DNA of 64,000 nucleotides from positions 372,001 through 436,000 of the forward strand of contig NC_026495.1 of the NCBI RefSeq assembly GCF_000328475.2. The letters are read 5' to 3'. Each line of letters opens with the position of its first letter. Within the stretch, counting starts at the first letter, position 1. This DNA is from Mycosarcoma maydis. Its lineage: Eukaryota; Basidiomycota; Ustilaginomycetes; Ustilaginales. Shown piece by piece: positions 31,784 to 42,400 of the stretch. Under the pieces are notes generated by a model that was given only the letters and a program-made list of their open reading frames with translations, searched no databases and had not been told where the DNA came from. The position numbers were made by a program, and so were the translations under genes.

Positions 31784-33406
31784 AGGAAGAGGACTGTGTT
31801 TGGTCTCAAGCCCACGCTCGAAAACATCCTGGATATGTTCAATGGCAAGATCTGGCCCAAGCTCGCCTCGTGGAACGAGGACGAACCACACACAATGTAC
31901 CACATGCGCAGCCTGGAAAACCAGCGTCCTTTTTCGGTGAGCGAGACGCTCAGCGTTCTGCCGTTTGCACTATCGCACGGTCTCAACCCGTCGGAACCAC
32001 CGGCGCCGCCCACACCCACTTATACACCGGCACAGCTCAACTCAAACTACTTTAGCAAACGCATGTCGTTGCCGATAGGCACGCAGATGGCGTCGTTCCA
32101 ACTCTCGCGTGGCGTCGAGGATCGTACACGCGCACTCGAGAGCATCTCGCAGGGAAGCGAGGCGAATGTGGCTGCACTCCGTCGACCGTCGTTCAACAAC
32201 AGTCCCTTTTTCGGTGCGAACGCCAAGCCATCCAACGGATCGCTCACTCCTTTGGACAACACGGTTGCGCGGCCTGGAGAGCCTGTTTCTCCGCGCGCTT
32301 CGCCGGCTGCGGCGGCGGCGGCGGCGGCGGCTTCGGCTTCGGCTTCGGCTGGGACATCGTCGACTGGGTTTGTGTCCAATTCGTCACCGTCGACAGGCGT
32401 TGGTGGCGCGGCAAAGTCACCTCCCGAACGGCCGGTCAAGAGCCGTAGACCTCGCACGGCACAAGGCTCGGAACGACGTTGTTCGCCTCCATCGGCGTGG
32501 TGTCCACCGGCATCATCGTCTTCGAACGTCACGGCGGCGGCGGGCGCGACGAGGCAACCACCTCGGCACGTACCGATCGAGCATTCACCGCCATCGCTCG
32601 ACTCGACGGCGTTCTTCATCACGCACAAAGGCCACGACAAGGACGTGCTGTTCTTTGGCGATGTGGAGCCGGACTGCGTGTCCAAGTCGCCGCGCAATCG
32701 GCAGGTTTGGAGTCACGCCGCCGAGCGGTTTGCGGAAGGCAAGCTGGGCGCGATCTTCCTGGAGTGCAGTTTTCCAAAGAACCATCCGACCGAGTTTCTG
32801 TACGGGCATCTGTCGGTGGAGCATTTGTTTGATGAATTGAGGGTGTTGGCGCAGATGGTGAAGCGGTATAGGGAGAAGATGAGGCGTTCCTCGAGTGCGA
32901 GCAATCGCAGTGTGGGGGCGGCTGGTGCTGGAGTGAATGGTGGTGGGAGCGCGACGGCCAAGCTGAACGGAGATTCGCGGTTCGTGCATCCGCATCTGGC
33001 GCCTTCACCGTTGGGGACGGCGGCTGTGTCGGTGCAAGGAGACCAACATCCGTCAGTGTATGACGGCGACTCGGAGCTGCGTGGACAACTGCAAGGTTTG
33101 GGGGTTATCATCATCCATGTAAAGCCTGCGCTGTTTCCGACATTTGTGCAGCATGATCCCGAGACCGATGCTGGACGCGCGAGTCCCACGTCGAGCTCCG
33201 CTGACGGGTCGCAGAGCTCGTCGCTAGCTGCAGCGGATCACTCACACACGGCTGCGAGTGCGAGCGACCACAAGGCTGTAGAGCCGATCTTGGATCAACG
33301 CTCGGCCCCACAGAAAATCCTCGACGAGCTCAACCTCGAGGAACACCTTGCGCGCCTCGGCGTCCGCTTTGTCATGGCAGAAAAGGGCATGCGTATTGAA
33401 TGTTGA
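31784..33406 (+). CDS. PDE1: Class II (PDE1-type) cyclic nucleotide phosphodiesterase, 5' end missing
   Basis: This is a low-affinity cAMP phosphodiesterase of the class II family, which hydrolyses cAMP and dampens PKA signalling. About 540 residues are visible. The frame is open to the gap edge (RKRTVFGLKPTLENIL...NGKIWPKLASW), so the start and the metal-binding HxHxDH motif must lie in the gap. The conserved C-terminal core is clear: DVLFFGDVEPDCVS, NRQVWSHAAERFAEGKLGA, then IFLECSFPKNHPTEFLYGHL with VEHLFDEL. Insertions between core blocks are low-complexity (an Ala/Ser run near 32305-32355, Ser/Gly-rich linkers). The frame ends at TGA 33404-33406. No ATG begins the visible part; codon 31796 is GTG (Val). 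The gene converges on the OPT gene. In smuts, cAMP signalling controls dimorphism, but that role here is inference. Confidence 0.88.
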   Translation, partial: RKRTVFGLKPTLENILDMFNGKIWPKLASWNEDEPHTMYHMRSLENQRPFSVSETLSVLPFALSHGLNPSEPPAPPTPTYTPAQLNSNYFSKRMSLPIGTQMASFQLSRGVEDRTRALESISQGSEANVAALRRPSFNNSPFFGANAKPSNGSLTPLDNTVARPGEPVSPRASPAAAAAAAAASASASAGTSSTGFVSNSSPSTGVGGAAKSPPERPVKSRRPRTAQGSERRCSPPSAWCPPASSSSNVTAAAGATRQPPRHVPIEHSPPSLDSTAFFITHKGHDKDVLFFGDVEPDCVSKSPRNRQVWSHAAERFAEGKLGAIFLECSFPKNHPTEFLYGHLSVEHLFDELRVLAQMVKRYREKMRRSSSASNRSVGAAGAGVNGGGSATAKLNGDSRFVHPHLAPSPLGTAAVSVQGDQHPSVYDGDSELRGQLQGLGVIIIHVKPALFPTFVQHDPETDAGRASPTSSSADGSQSSSLAAADHSHTAASASDHKAVEPILDQRSAPQKILDELNLEEHLARLGVRFVMAEKGMRIEC

Positions 33407-33560
33407 TCCCCCCTGCGTATGCTTGAAATGCAACCCGTGAATGGATGCGTACTTGGTCCCGTTTGCACCTCGCGCGGCGTGTGTGCTCTTTCACATCAGC
33501 AATCGAGCCGAGCACAGCGGCGTCGTGTACAGACTGGCTCAGATGTCGGGCTGAAGCGAG

Positions 33561-33648
33561 TGAGGCGACGAGGCGACTGAGGCGACTGAGGCGACTGAGG
33601 CGACTGAGGCGACTGAGGCGACTGAGGCGACTGAGGCGACTGAGGCGA
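33561..33648. repeat. 9-bp minisatellite (GAGGCGACT)n
   Basis: About nine near-perfect copies of a 9-bp GAGGCGACT unit lie in the spacer between two convergent genes. The unit length is a multiple of three, so it opens all frames on both strands and creates spurious repetitive open frames. Confidence 0.95.
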
Positions 33649-33720
33649 GTGTAGGCGTGCATGCTGGATACGTAGTGACATGTAGTGGGATGGGGAGACA
33701 AGAGGGGAATGCTCGCTCGA

Positions 33721-33750
33721 ATCACGAATCACGAATCACGAATCACGAAT
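33721..33750. repeat. Tandem ATCACGA heptamer array
   Basis: Four perfect copies of ATCACGA plus AT. This is the tandem form of the dispersed CGTGA/TCACG motif. Confidence 0.95.
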
Positions 33751-33796
33751 GGAGATTTAAGAAAGGCTAAGATACAAAGCGAGAGAAAGCGGATAG

Positions 33797-36210
33797 CTAG
33801 TAATGGGGTAGGTTGCCAAACCCCTGTGGCGGAGGAGGGAGGAGCGCATAGCCAGCAGCGTCGTAGTTCTGGCCCGCGACCGAGTTGCCCCACCAGCGGA
33901 TCTGGAGGCGGCCGTTTTTGGGGAGGACGAGCGAGAAGAAGATGACGATACTGCTGATGATGGTGCCCGAGTCCAACGCAGCCGCAAGCACAAAGTTGTA
34001 CTTGCGAACGAGGTACTGGAAGACAAACCCAACTGCAAACCAGCTCGAATAATTCAATCCGGACGCAGGCGGAATGAAGGCCACGCCAGCAAAGATAACC
34101 GGCCAACTAACATACCTGATCCAACTCCTCGGATACCTCCTTGCCACCATCCAGAACGGCAGCGGAATCAGCGCTCCAAACAACATCGCCCAGTACATCA
34201 CCCTGTACATCGAATCGCGCCCAAACATCCTCGCCGGTCCAATTGCACCCCACACCAAACTCGCCGTGTAAAACACGCGAATGTTGGGACACGTAAACGA
34301 GTTGGGCTGATCTGGCGAACACAAGCCCTCGATATTGACAAACATCCAACTCTTGACGCCCAACTGAACAAAGCATGCCACAAACACGCCGGACAGCTGC
34401 GCCAAAAACGTCAGCCGAGGTGGGATCTTCATGTAATGCCCCAGTTTGAGATCCTGCACAAACTGCAGCCCACCTAGCAAGCCCTGCAGTGCAAATGCCT
34501 TGAAGATCATGTTAGGCAGTGGCTTACCGGGAAGCATGTACCCCACCAGTAGCTCGCCGATCAGGTTCGTCCCGATGGCTTGACCCGTCATGGCATACAC
34601 AAACCCTGCTGGCAAAATGTAGATCGTCGGGATCAGGATCGACACGATCAGTCCCCAGATGGGCAACCCTGTGTCGTACACCTCGACCATCACCACGCCA
34701 AACACGAGTGCCATCAGGAACATGGCTGCATACCACCAGTCCGGCGTCTCGGGATAATGGCGCATAAACTTGGCGTGCACGTCATCCTCCTCGGTCCTGA
34801 TGCGCATAAACCCCTTTTTCAACGCCTTGCCGTGGTACAGCACCGTGTGCGTCAGCACCGACGTCAGCATGGCAAAGCCCGTAGTGTACACCAACGACAA
34901 CGTTGTCGACAGATACAGCGGCGAGTAGTTCTCGTACGCCACCTGATCCAGGTCGCTGCCATTCACAATCACCCGGCTGATGTTGTACGGCTGTCCATAC
35001 CGGTCCCACGACGCGCCGCTGTTGAAAGGCAAGTACGACTGGTACCATGCGTTCTTGAACCACATGATCGGCGCCGCGATCCATACAAAGATGACAAAGC
35101 CGAAAAAGATGTTGCACTCGGCCCACCAGGGCGTGACGAGCGGCGAGCCAATGTAGCTGATCTGCGTCCAGTCGATGGTGAGCGTCGAAAAGCCGAGACC
35201 GGTGATGGTGCCAAACACAACGTTGATCGGCATGTTGGTAGGCCAGATCCAACACACCCAGTTGAACACCGAGAGAGACATGAACAAGTACCCCGGGATC
35301 CAGTACACCACAAATGCGCCGATGCCAAACACGGTGAAAAAGCGGAAGCGCGTCATGGTGCCATCCGCGCCGTCCTCCTCGGCATGCAGCGTGTTGAGGA
35401 TTGTGGCAGACACCAAGTTCTGCGGCCAGATCATGCTTGCCGGCCACACCAGGAAGCGTCGGCACATGCCAGCGAGTCCGAACCCGATGATTTGCGAACT
35501 GAGCACGAAGAGAATGTCAAAGCCAATCTCCCTTGGCTGGCCATAGTATTGCTCCGAGTCCTGCACAATGACCACGTTGATGCCGTACGCGGTGATGATC
35601 GAGATGCTAGCCATGATTGACGTCAGCGCGTGCTCTTTAATGTTGTAGATGCCTGGGTTCAGTGAGAACTCGGCCCCGCCCAACCAGTGTGGCAGCGTCC
35701 ATACACGGATGGGCATGATGGCAGCCAACAGCTTTCCGATTGGATAGGCGACCAGAAGCACCAGTGTGCTTGAAAACGTGGGCGCTGGGTAGCGCAGCGA
35801 GAAAAACATGTTGGCGCCTGTGGCGAGCACGGTGAGGAAGAAAGAGATGAACCACATGCGCAGCGTGTTGACCGGCATCTCTCGGTCGTCGATGTTGGAG
35901 ACCGAGGCACGCACTTCTGGATACGGCGAGTCCTCCTCCATCTCCATCTCGAGCTCGACCATGCGCACACCTCGGGACCCTACCTCGGCGCTTTCGAGCG
36001 TGGGGTGAACGAGTCCGTGGCCTTGGCCTATGTCGCTCAAGTGGACCATGTGGAAATCGTCCTTGTAGCCGTCCTCGTATGCGTAGTCGGCCGAATCGAG
36101 CGGATACTTGGCATCGTCACTTTCGGGGCTACGGCGCAGCTCGGGTAGGGACGAGGAAAAGGCGTCGATCTGCGCGCTCTGACGCTTTCCTTGCGCCGGG
36201 ATACGCTGAG
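33797..36210 (-). CDS. OPT-family oligopeptide transporter, N-terminus missing
   Basis: This is a proton-coupled oligopeptide transporter of the OPT family at the plasma or an internal membrane. About 803 residues are visible, and the frame is open to the gap at 36210. After an acidic cytoplasmic N-terminal part come many hydrophobic helices (about 14 to 16), starting with MWFISFFLTVLATGANMFFSL. The family signature FSLNPGIYNIKEHALTSIMA follows the second helix. Other family-like blocks are SQIIGFGLAGMCRRFLVWP and MLPGKPLPNMIFKAFALQGL. The end is GFGNLPHY with the stop at 33797-33799. The apparent extension beyond the gap to 36448 begins with GTG and should not be trusted. Substrates may be small peptides or glutathione; the sequence does not decide. 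Confidence 0.93.
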
Positions 36211-36310
36211 NNNNNNNNNNNNNNNNNNNNNNNNNNNNNNNNNNNNNNNNNNNNNNNNNNNNNNNNNNNNNNNNNNNNNNNNNNNNNNNNNNNNNNNNNN
36301 NNNNNNNNNN
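36211..36310. other. Assembly gap of 100 N
   Basis: A second run of exactly 100 undetermined bases. It removes the start of the OPT gene and marks the right edge of a 4.4 kb contig (31784-36210). Confidence 1.
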
Positions 36311-38442
36311 ACACTGCACCGATAACAGGGTGGGAGATCGGAGCGCCTTTTGGGGCCCAAGCTGGGTTTGGCACGTGGAGAGCGAATGTAGCCGCGTGAT
36401 GAGGTGAGTCGTCGTTCCGTGTGAAGCTAGGGCGGTGGTGATGCGCACGCGTAGGCGTACGTTGGTGGGATCAGAGACGCGACAAGGAAGCTTTAAGCTC
36501 AGGGACGATGGGTGTGTGTGAGAAGCAATATTGGAATGCGGTGGCGGATCGATCTAGATGAGGTCGAGGCTGTGAGAGAGGCGAAGCAGATGAGAGGGGG
36601 AAGGGTGTTGCCACCGTCAAAGCGGGACTGGGACTGGTATACGGAAGGAAGGGCCAAGAAGAGTAGACGAGGTGATCCAGGCGACCGGAAAGTGGGGGAG
36701 AGGGGGGAAGTGAAGATGGTGGGATGGATGAAGGTCGAAAACCAAGATGAGAGAGAGAGAGGCAACGCCAAGATGAAAATCTCAGGCTCTCACTCACTGT
36801 GACAAGCTATGGGACCATTCGCGATTCGTGGTTCTTTTGCACCCACCGCCGCCTGCCTTGTACGGTTAGTAGGCAGACAGACAGCCAATCAAGCAAGCAA
36901 TCACGAATCATGCAAAATCGAGGGCAATCACCAACGCACGACGTTGCTGCGTCGCAGCTGCTACTCGTGACTGAACAGCTGGGGGATGCTGGACCCAAGC
37001 TAAGCGGGAAAAAAGACGTAAGGTGCTTTCAGGAGGCAGCGCAGGCTATAATCGTGAATAGCTAGCGTCAGGTCATCTGTATCACAGAGTGAGCCGGTGC
37101 GGCTTTTGCGAACGTGTAACAGTCACGAGTCACAGTGGTGAGTGTGTGCGCGTGTGTGTTGTGTACTGAAATGCCACACTGTACTGTACTGTATTCGTGA
37201 TTGTATTGTACTGTGCATTGATACATACATGCGCCGCCATGCAGTGTAACTAGATCCTGAGGTAGCATGGCAAAGTAGAACATTTCAGCCACTTTTCGCT
37301 TGGGCTGTTCAAGTTGAATCTCGGAAGCCGAACACAGACACGAAACTGTCACAGGCAACCGTCAACCGTGAACACAGAGGCGATCAGACAAAGAATAACT
37401 ATCAAATTCAAACACACAGAGAGAAGGGGGAAAAGAAGGGCATGAGTCAAGGCAACGCGAAACAGCCAACCACGAACAGCTCAGTGCACCCCGTTTCTAC
37501 TCCTGCATCTGCGGCTCCAGCCCAGCCCAGCGTGCAGAACCCGTAGATGTGATTGAAATTCAAGAATAAAAGAAAATTCGCTTGGTTGCTGTACCAAAAA
37601 GAAAACCAGAAAGCAAAACCGAAAAAGCGTGTCGAGCTACTGTATGAGCTTCCAGAACCACTTTACAAGTTTTCCCATTTTCACTCTGGTCCTTATTATA
37701 AATAAATAAATAGGAATGATACTCGTGACTGGACTGGTGCGACAGCGTTAAACACCAGTCGTGAGTCTCGCAAAGGCCACTCGTGACTTTTTCCGCCATT
37801 CATGATTCGTGATTTGTTCCCTGGTTCTTTTGCCACTCGCAATTCACCGCGGATTTGAGATTTGCGATTCACGATTCGTGATATTTCGTGAAATTGTGAA
37901 TAATGGATTGAATGCGGATCTCCTTGCATACCTTTTCGTTTCTCGCTAATCGTGAATCTCTCAGGTCCGCGCGCTAATGTGAATGTATTACTAAATCGTG
38001 AATGGTGAAAATCGTGAATGTGCGTTAAAAGTTAGGCGTAGAGTCAAAGGCGAATCGAATCGGCAGACTCTCACACTCGTGACTGTCACGGCTGACGCAC
38101 TCTGTCTCCTCGTCCCCTCGTTCCCAATCAAGAAGCCGAATCGCGATTTCTGACAGGTCGTGCTACGCATCAACTGAATCTGTGGTGTTTTCGATATGCT
38201 CAGTTGTGAGTGTTCCTGGTGTTCTACACGTCCCTTGCGCCTCGTCAAGGCTCATCTCCGCTTCGATCTTCGCGAAGCACTCATGATTCTGTGTGTCCTC
38301 TCCACCCCTAGCAAATCCGCTCGAACGCCATCGCTCTTATCACGTTGCATGTAGGTAGTAACAGCATCAACATGCAATCGTCAACATCGTGTATGCATTA
38401 CAAAAACCATACAAGGCTTTACCAATCACCATGGCTTGCCTC
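36311..38442. other. OPT leader and intergenic region
   Basis: The first 505 nt (36311-36815) have no ATG on the minus strand and are purine-rich on the plus strand, fitting a long OPT leader. Beyond that are CGTGA motif clusters (37750-38090) and TACTG repeats (about 37167-37215). AATAAA is found at 37565 and TAAATAAATAAATAGG at about 37698-37713. No gene is recognised. Confidence 0.6.
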
Positions 38443-39387
38443 TTACACCTGAACAAAACCGTCGTGATCCTCGCCGCTCTCTGAACAAACATCGTCGCTG
38501 TTGAGCTGTGACCAGTCGCCTGAGCCCTTGGACAAGATGCGTCTGGTCATCATCTCTTCATCGTCATTGCCATTAGGGCTTTGCAACGAGTCCTGTTCAT
38601 CCTCCTCCCTCTCTTTCTCCTCCTCCTCCTCTTTCTCTGCCGTTCCTCCCTGCTGAGGTGCTGCTCTACCGTTCCACAGTCGGGTTCGTTTCGATGCAGC
38701 TCCCGGCAGCGCAGGTATGCGTCCCTGCTGTTCCACCTGCAGCTTCGACAAGTCTTGCGATCGTCGTCCCGCTACAAACGCCAGGAACGGGTCCGCCGCT
38801 TTGCCCGTCGTAGCCGTCGTGCCCAATGCGGACCGGCTCGGGCTGTCTGGCGGGCTGTCTGGCGAGCTGTCTGCCGAGCTGTTTTCCTCTCCACCCGATG
38901 CAGCCGTCTCAATCCCTCGTTGCGGTGACGAGAGCGTGATGCCATGTTCAGCAGTATCTGATTCTTCCATGCTATGCTCCGCGTGCCCTTCTCCTCTTTC
39001 TTCTTCCTTTGACTTTTCGCCTTCATGATCGTCACTATCGCTGTCGTGTTCAATCAGTTCCCCTGAGTCGCTCGAATCGCGGTCCACATTGAGCAGGTGA
39101 TGCGGCTCCTCTACCAATCCTTCGTCATCCTCAATATCGTCGTCTTCGTCATGATCGCCATAGTCAAAGAATGCTGGCCCGTTGGCCTTGACCCAGTCCG
39201 AGCCAAAGTCGAGCTCCATGGTGCGCTTGCCGCCACCAAAGATGTTGGCACGACTTCGTTCCAGGTGCTGAGCCGACTGCGATCGCATCATCATCGCTCC
39301 TGACGACCCTGCTTGACCGTGTGAGCCAGAGTCGACTTGCGTTTTCTCGCCTTGTCCATCCTCGGCTGAGCCAGCCCGTCCAAATTG

Positions 39388-39460
<73 letters not shown>

Positions 39461-42400
39461 CTCTCCTCGTCGTCCATCTGGAAGACATCGCCCTCGTCGC
39501 CATCAGCGTCGACAAATTGGTTGGCGAATCCGAATCCACCTTCGCCATCTGGCCGATGCGGTCCGCCGTCAGCAGGTCCAAGCACCAGTTTGCGAGGCTC
39601 GGCGTCTACTTTGCGCGCACTTGCAGCATACCTGCTAAGCTCTTGGTCCGACAGAATGCCTGTCACCGCTTGGCCAACCTCGTCCGACTCGTCGTGCGCA
39701 AGCTTGGCAATGAGCTTGTTAAGCTCCTCAGATCTTGACTGTGGCAGAGCGTACAGCTCGTCCTTGCGGCACATGTGGCCCAAAGTACGCGAGAGCGCGA
39801 TGCGAACATCCACCACCTTGTCATCGCCCATCTGACTCAGTCGGCCCAGCAGCAGCAGCTCGCAAGACGACCTTTGAACACCCGACTCGACGAGCGCATC
39901 AACGCACATCAAGCATGCCATGCGCAGACGGTAACCCGAATTCATGCCCAGGTCACTCACCATGCCCAGAAAGCCGTCCGCGATGACTTGATCGTGCTCG
40001 GCAAACGCCTTGTACAGGTGCGGTACGCAGCCAACGCCCGCGTCTCGTACCGCGCTAATTGGATCGGCAAGCGCCAGCTGCATCAAAGACACCAAGTGGC
40101 CTTCCTCATCCTCGAGTAGGAACTGCTTGGCCATGTTCGGGATGTGCTGTGCCAATCGTTCTCGCAGACGCCAATCGCGTAACGCTCCCGTGGACCAAAG
40201 CGACAGCAACTGCGACAGCGTTCGCTCCGCTTCCATCTGCGGCAAGCACGAGAGAAACACGTCCACGTTGTCAAATATGGCTGTGCGCACTTCCACATCG
40301 TCGTCCGTCACAAATCGCGTCGCCGCCGGCAGCAGATCGTCGCGTGTTGCTTCTTGGCCGATCATCTTGGCAATCTCGTGCAGCGAAGCCGCCAGGCTTT
40401 TACGCACCTTGGGCTTGTCGCTCCTCGTCAACTCGGCGTGTGCTTGCTTGAGCCTGCTCCACTGGTCTGCGCCTAGCGTCAACATCACAGCTGGCAGGTT
40501 GTAAGCTACAACCAGCGGACGTTCTGGATCAAAGTGGTTGACGCGGAAGTTGCTTTCCCAAACACCTGTATCCATCATGGAGCTCTCATTGCCTCCGTAG
40601 CCAAAGCTCGCCAGCAGAGAGTCTTGATCATCATGCAGAGAAGAGGGCATGCCCAGATCGGGACTTGCGTCCATCATCATGGCGCTCTCCTCTTCGAACA
40701 ACGCTTCTGTGCCCTCAGGATCGCTAGTTTTGTCAAACGTGAGCGAGGCGTCGCCTTGCTGCGGTGGACCATCAAATGGCTCTCCTAGGAAGAAGCGCAC
40801 CAGCTCTTCGGGCACGCCCGCTTCGGTCCCGTGAAACATGTAGATAACTTCACCAATGATCTCGAGCGCTGCCATTCGCAGCTGACGCGAAACATCGTTC
40901 ACCAGCGCTCGCAGGAAAAGCAGCGTCTGCTCGCGTCGCAATGTTTCTTCGAGCTTTCCAAGCGTCGCAGGGATCGAAAAGCATGCGGCTTGACGCACAT
41001 GCCAATTGCGGTCGTGAATCGCTTTGGTCAACGCTGGGAGCACCGTGGCCCTTACAGCATCAGCCGTCATGTTGCGCGACAGCGGTCCAAGCGAGCTAGC
41101 AACCTCCTTGCGAACATAGAAGGCACCATCATCGATCAGTTTGAGAACCTCGGGAGCGTACCTGTTCAGCAGCGCCTCTTGAGCGATCAGCTCGTCCGCT
41201 GCAAGCGCCGCCAGCAAGCTGACCGACGCCATACGGCCTACAGCCGATTCCTCGTCCTCATCAATCTGCACGTCGCCGGCTGTTTCATCGCTCCGTTGGT
41301 CAAACATGTTTCCGTCCTGACCCCAGGCATTGATCTCTGACAGACCATCCTCTTCGTCCATGGCATCGTTCGAGTTGGTGTGCGCTTCCGACCAGGCGTC
41401 AGGCTCCACCGTGGCTTTGGCTCCGTCTAGTTCAGGGTCCGCATGGTCCTCTTCCATGGCCTCAGCTGAGCCTTGAGAAGTGTGCGATTCGGCCTCGGTC
41501 TCGGTCTCGGTCTCGGTCTTGATCGATTCGGTTGGAGCGGTATGCTCGTCTTCGGTACCTTGGTCGTGATCGGCGATATTGCGAGCGTGGTTGTGGATCT
41601 GAGCAAGCGCAAGCGCTACGTTGATCAGCAGCTCGTTCTTGACAGCGGCCCTAGCGTGGTCATCAAAGTGATACTGCTCGTGCGGTACAGGCTGTCCATC
41701 TCGGCCAGAAGCGTGGGTGATGTAGCTCTCCAGATCCTGTTCCTGTTGTCTGACTAATACCTCCTGCTGAGACTTGTCGGCGAGCTCTTCCTTGGACAGC
41801 TCCAGGTCGCGACGGTCTAGGCGGTAAAAGAGATGGACTAGAGATTGTTGTGTGGCCCCAGCGATGACGGTGTTTTGATTGAGCAGCAAAGCGCACAGCA
41901 GCGTGGTAAACGCTGTGAGACTGATTTTGGGGCGTGATGCCGTTTCAGGCTGGTCGTCATCTGCGTGCTGTACCTCGTTGGACTCGTCGGCGAGCTCGGC
42001 GATAGGGCAGTTTCGGAAGAAGTACCACATGACTCGGCCGACCTCTGGCGCAAAAGCTGCGCAGACGTCGGGCTCATCGGTGGCCAGGCCGTTGAGCAAG
42101 GGAATAATGTACTCGACAGCATCGTTGAGCTCCACCTCTCTAATCCAGTCAGGCAACGACTGCGACACAAGCACCCTGTGATAGGCCATGTCGCTCTTGG
42201 CAAACAGAAAGATGCGCTCGAGCGTGTTGAGGCCCTCTTCGGCAATCTCGGGGGCATCTCCGTACCCTTGCTCATCTTCTTCGTCGTCATCTTCGTCTTG
42301 ATCCTGATCGACGCAAATGACACTTTCGTCCATGCTCGTGTCGAGAGGTTGTGTCAAGCCAGCATCGAGACCCAGCGCGGATGGCATCATAGCATCCGAG

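Larger units (their letters stand above)
33407..33796. other. Convergent 3' spacer with two tandem repeats
   Basis: This 390-bp spacer between the PDE and OPT stops is largely filled by a 9-bp minisatellite and a 7-bp CGTGA-type array, listed separately. Confidence 0.8.

Noticed and set aside
33721..33750. CRISPR-like array
   Set aside because: The repeats are 7 bp without spacers, in a eukaryotic genome; they are a simple tandem array.
34580..35620. 346-codon plus-strand frame opposite the OPT gene
   Set aside because: It is a shadow frame of the transporter; its His/Arg-rich product has no known domain.
36311..36448. N-terminal OPT sequence beyond the gap
   Set aside because: It begins with GTG and its frame depends on an arbitrary 100-N gap. 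The stretch has no ATG and looks like a leader.
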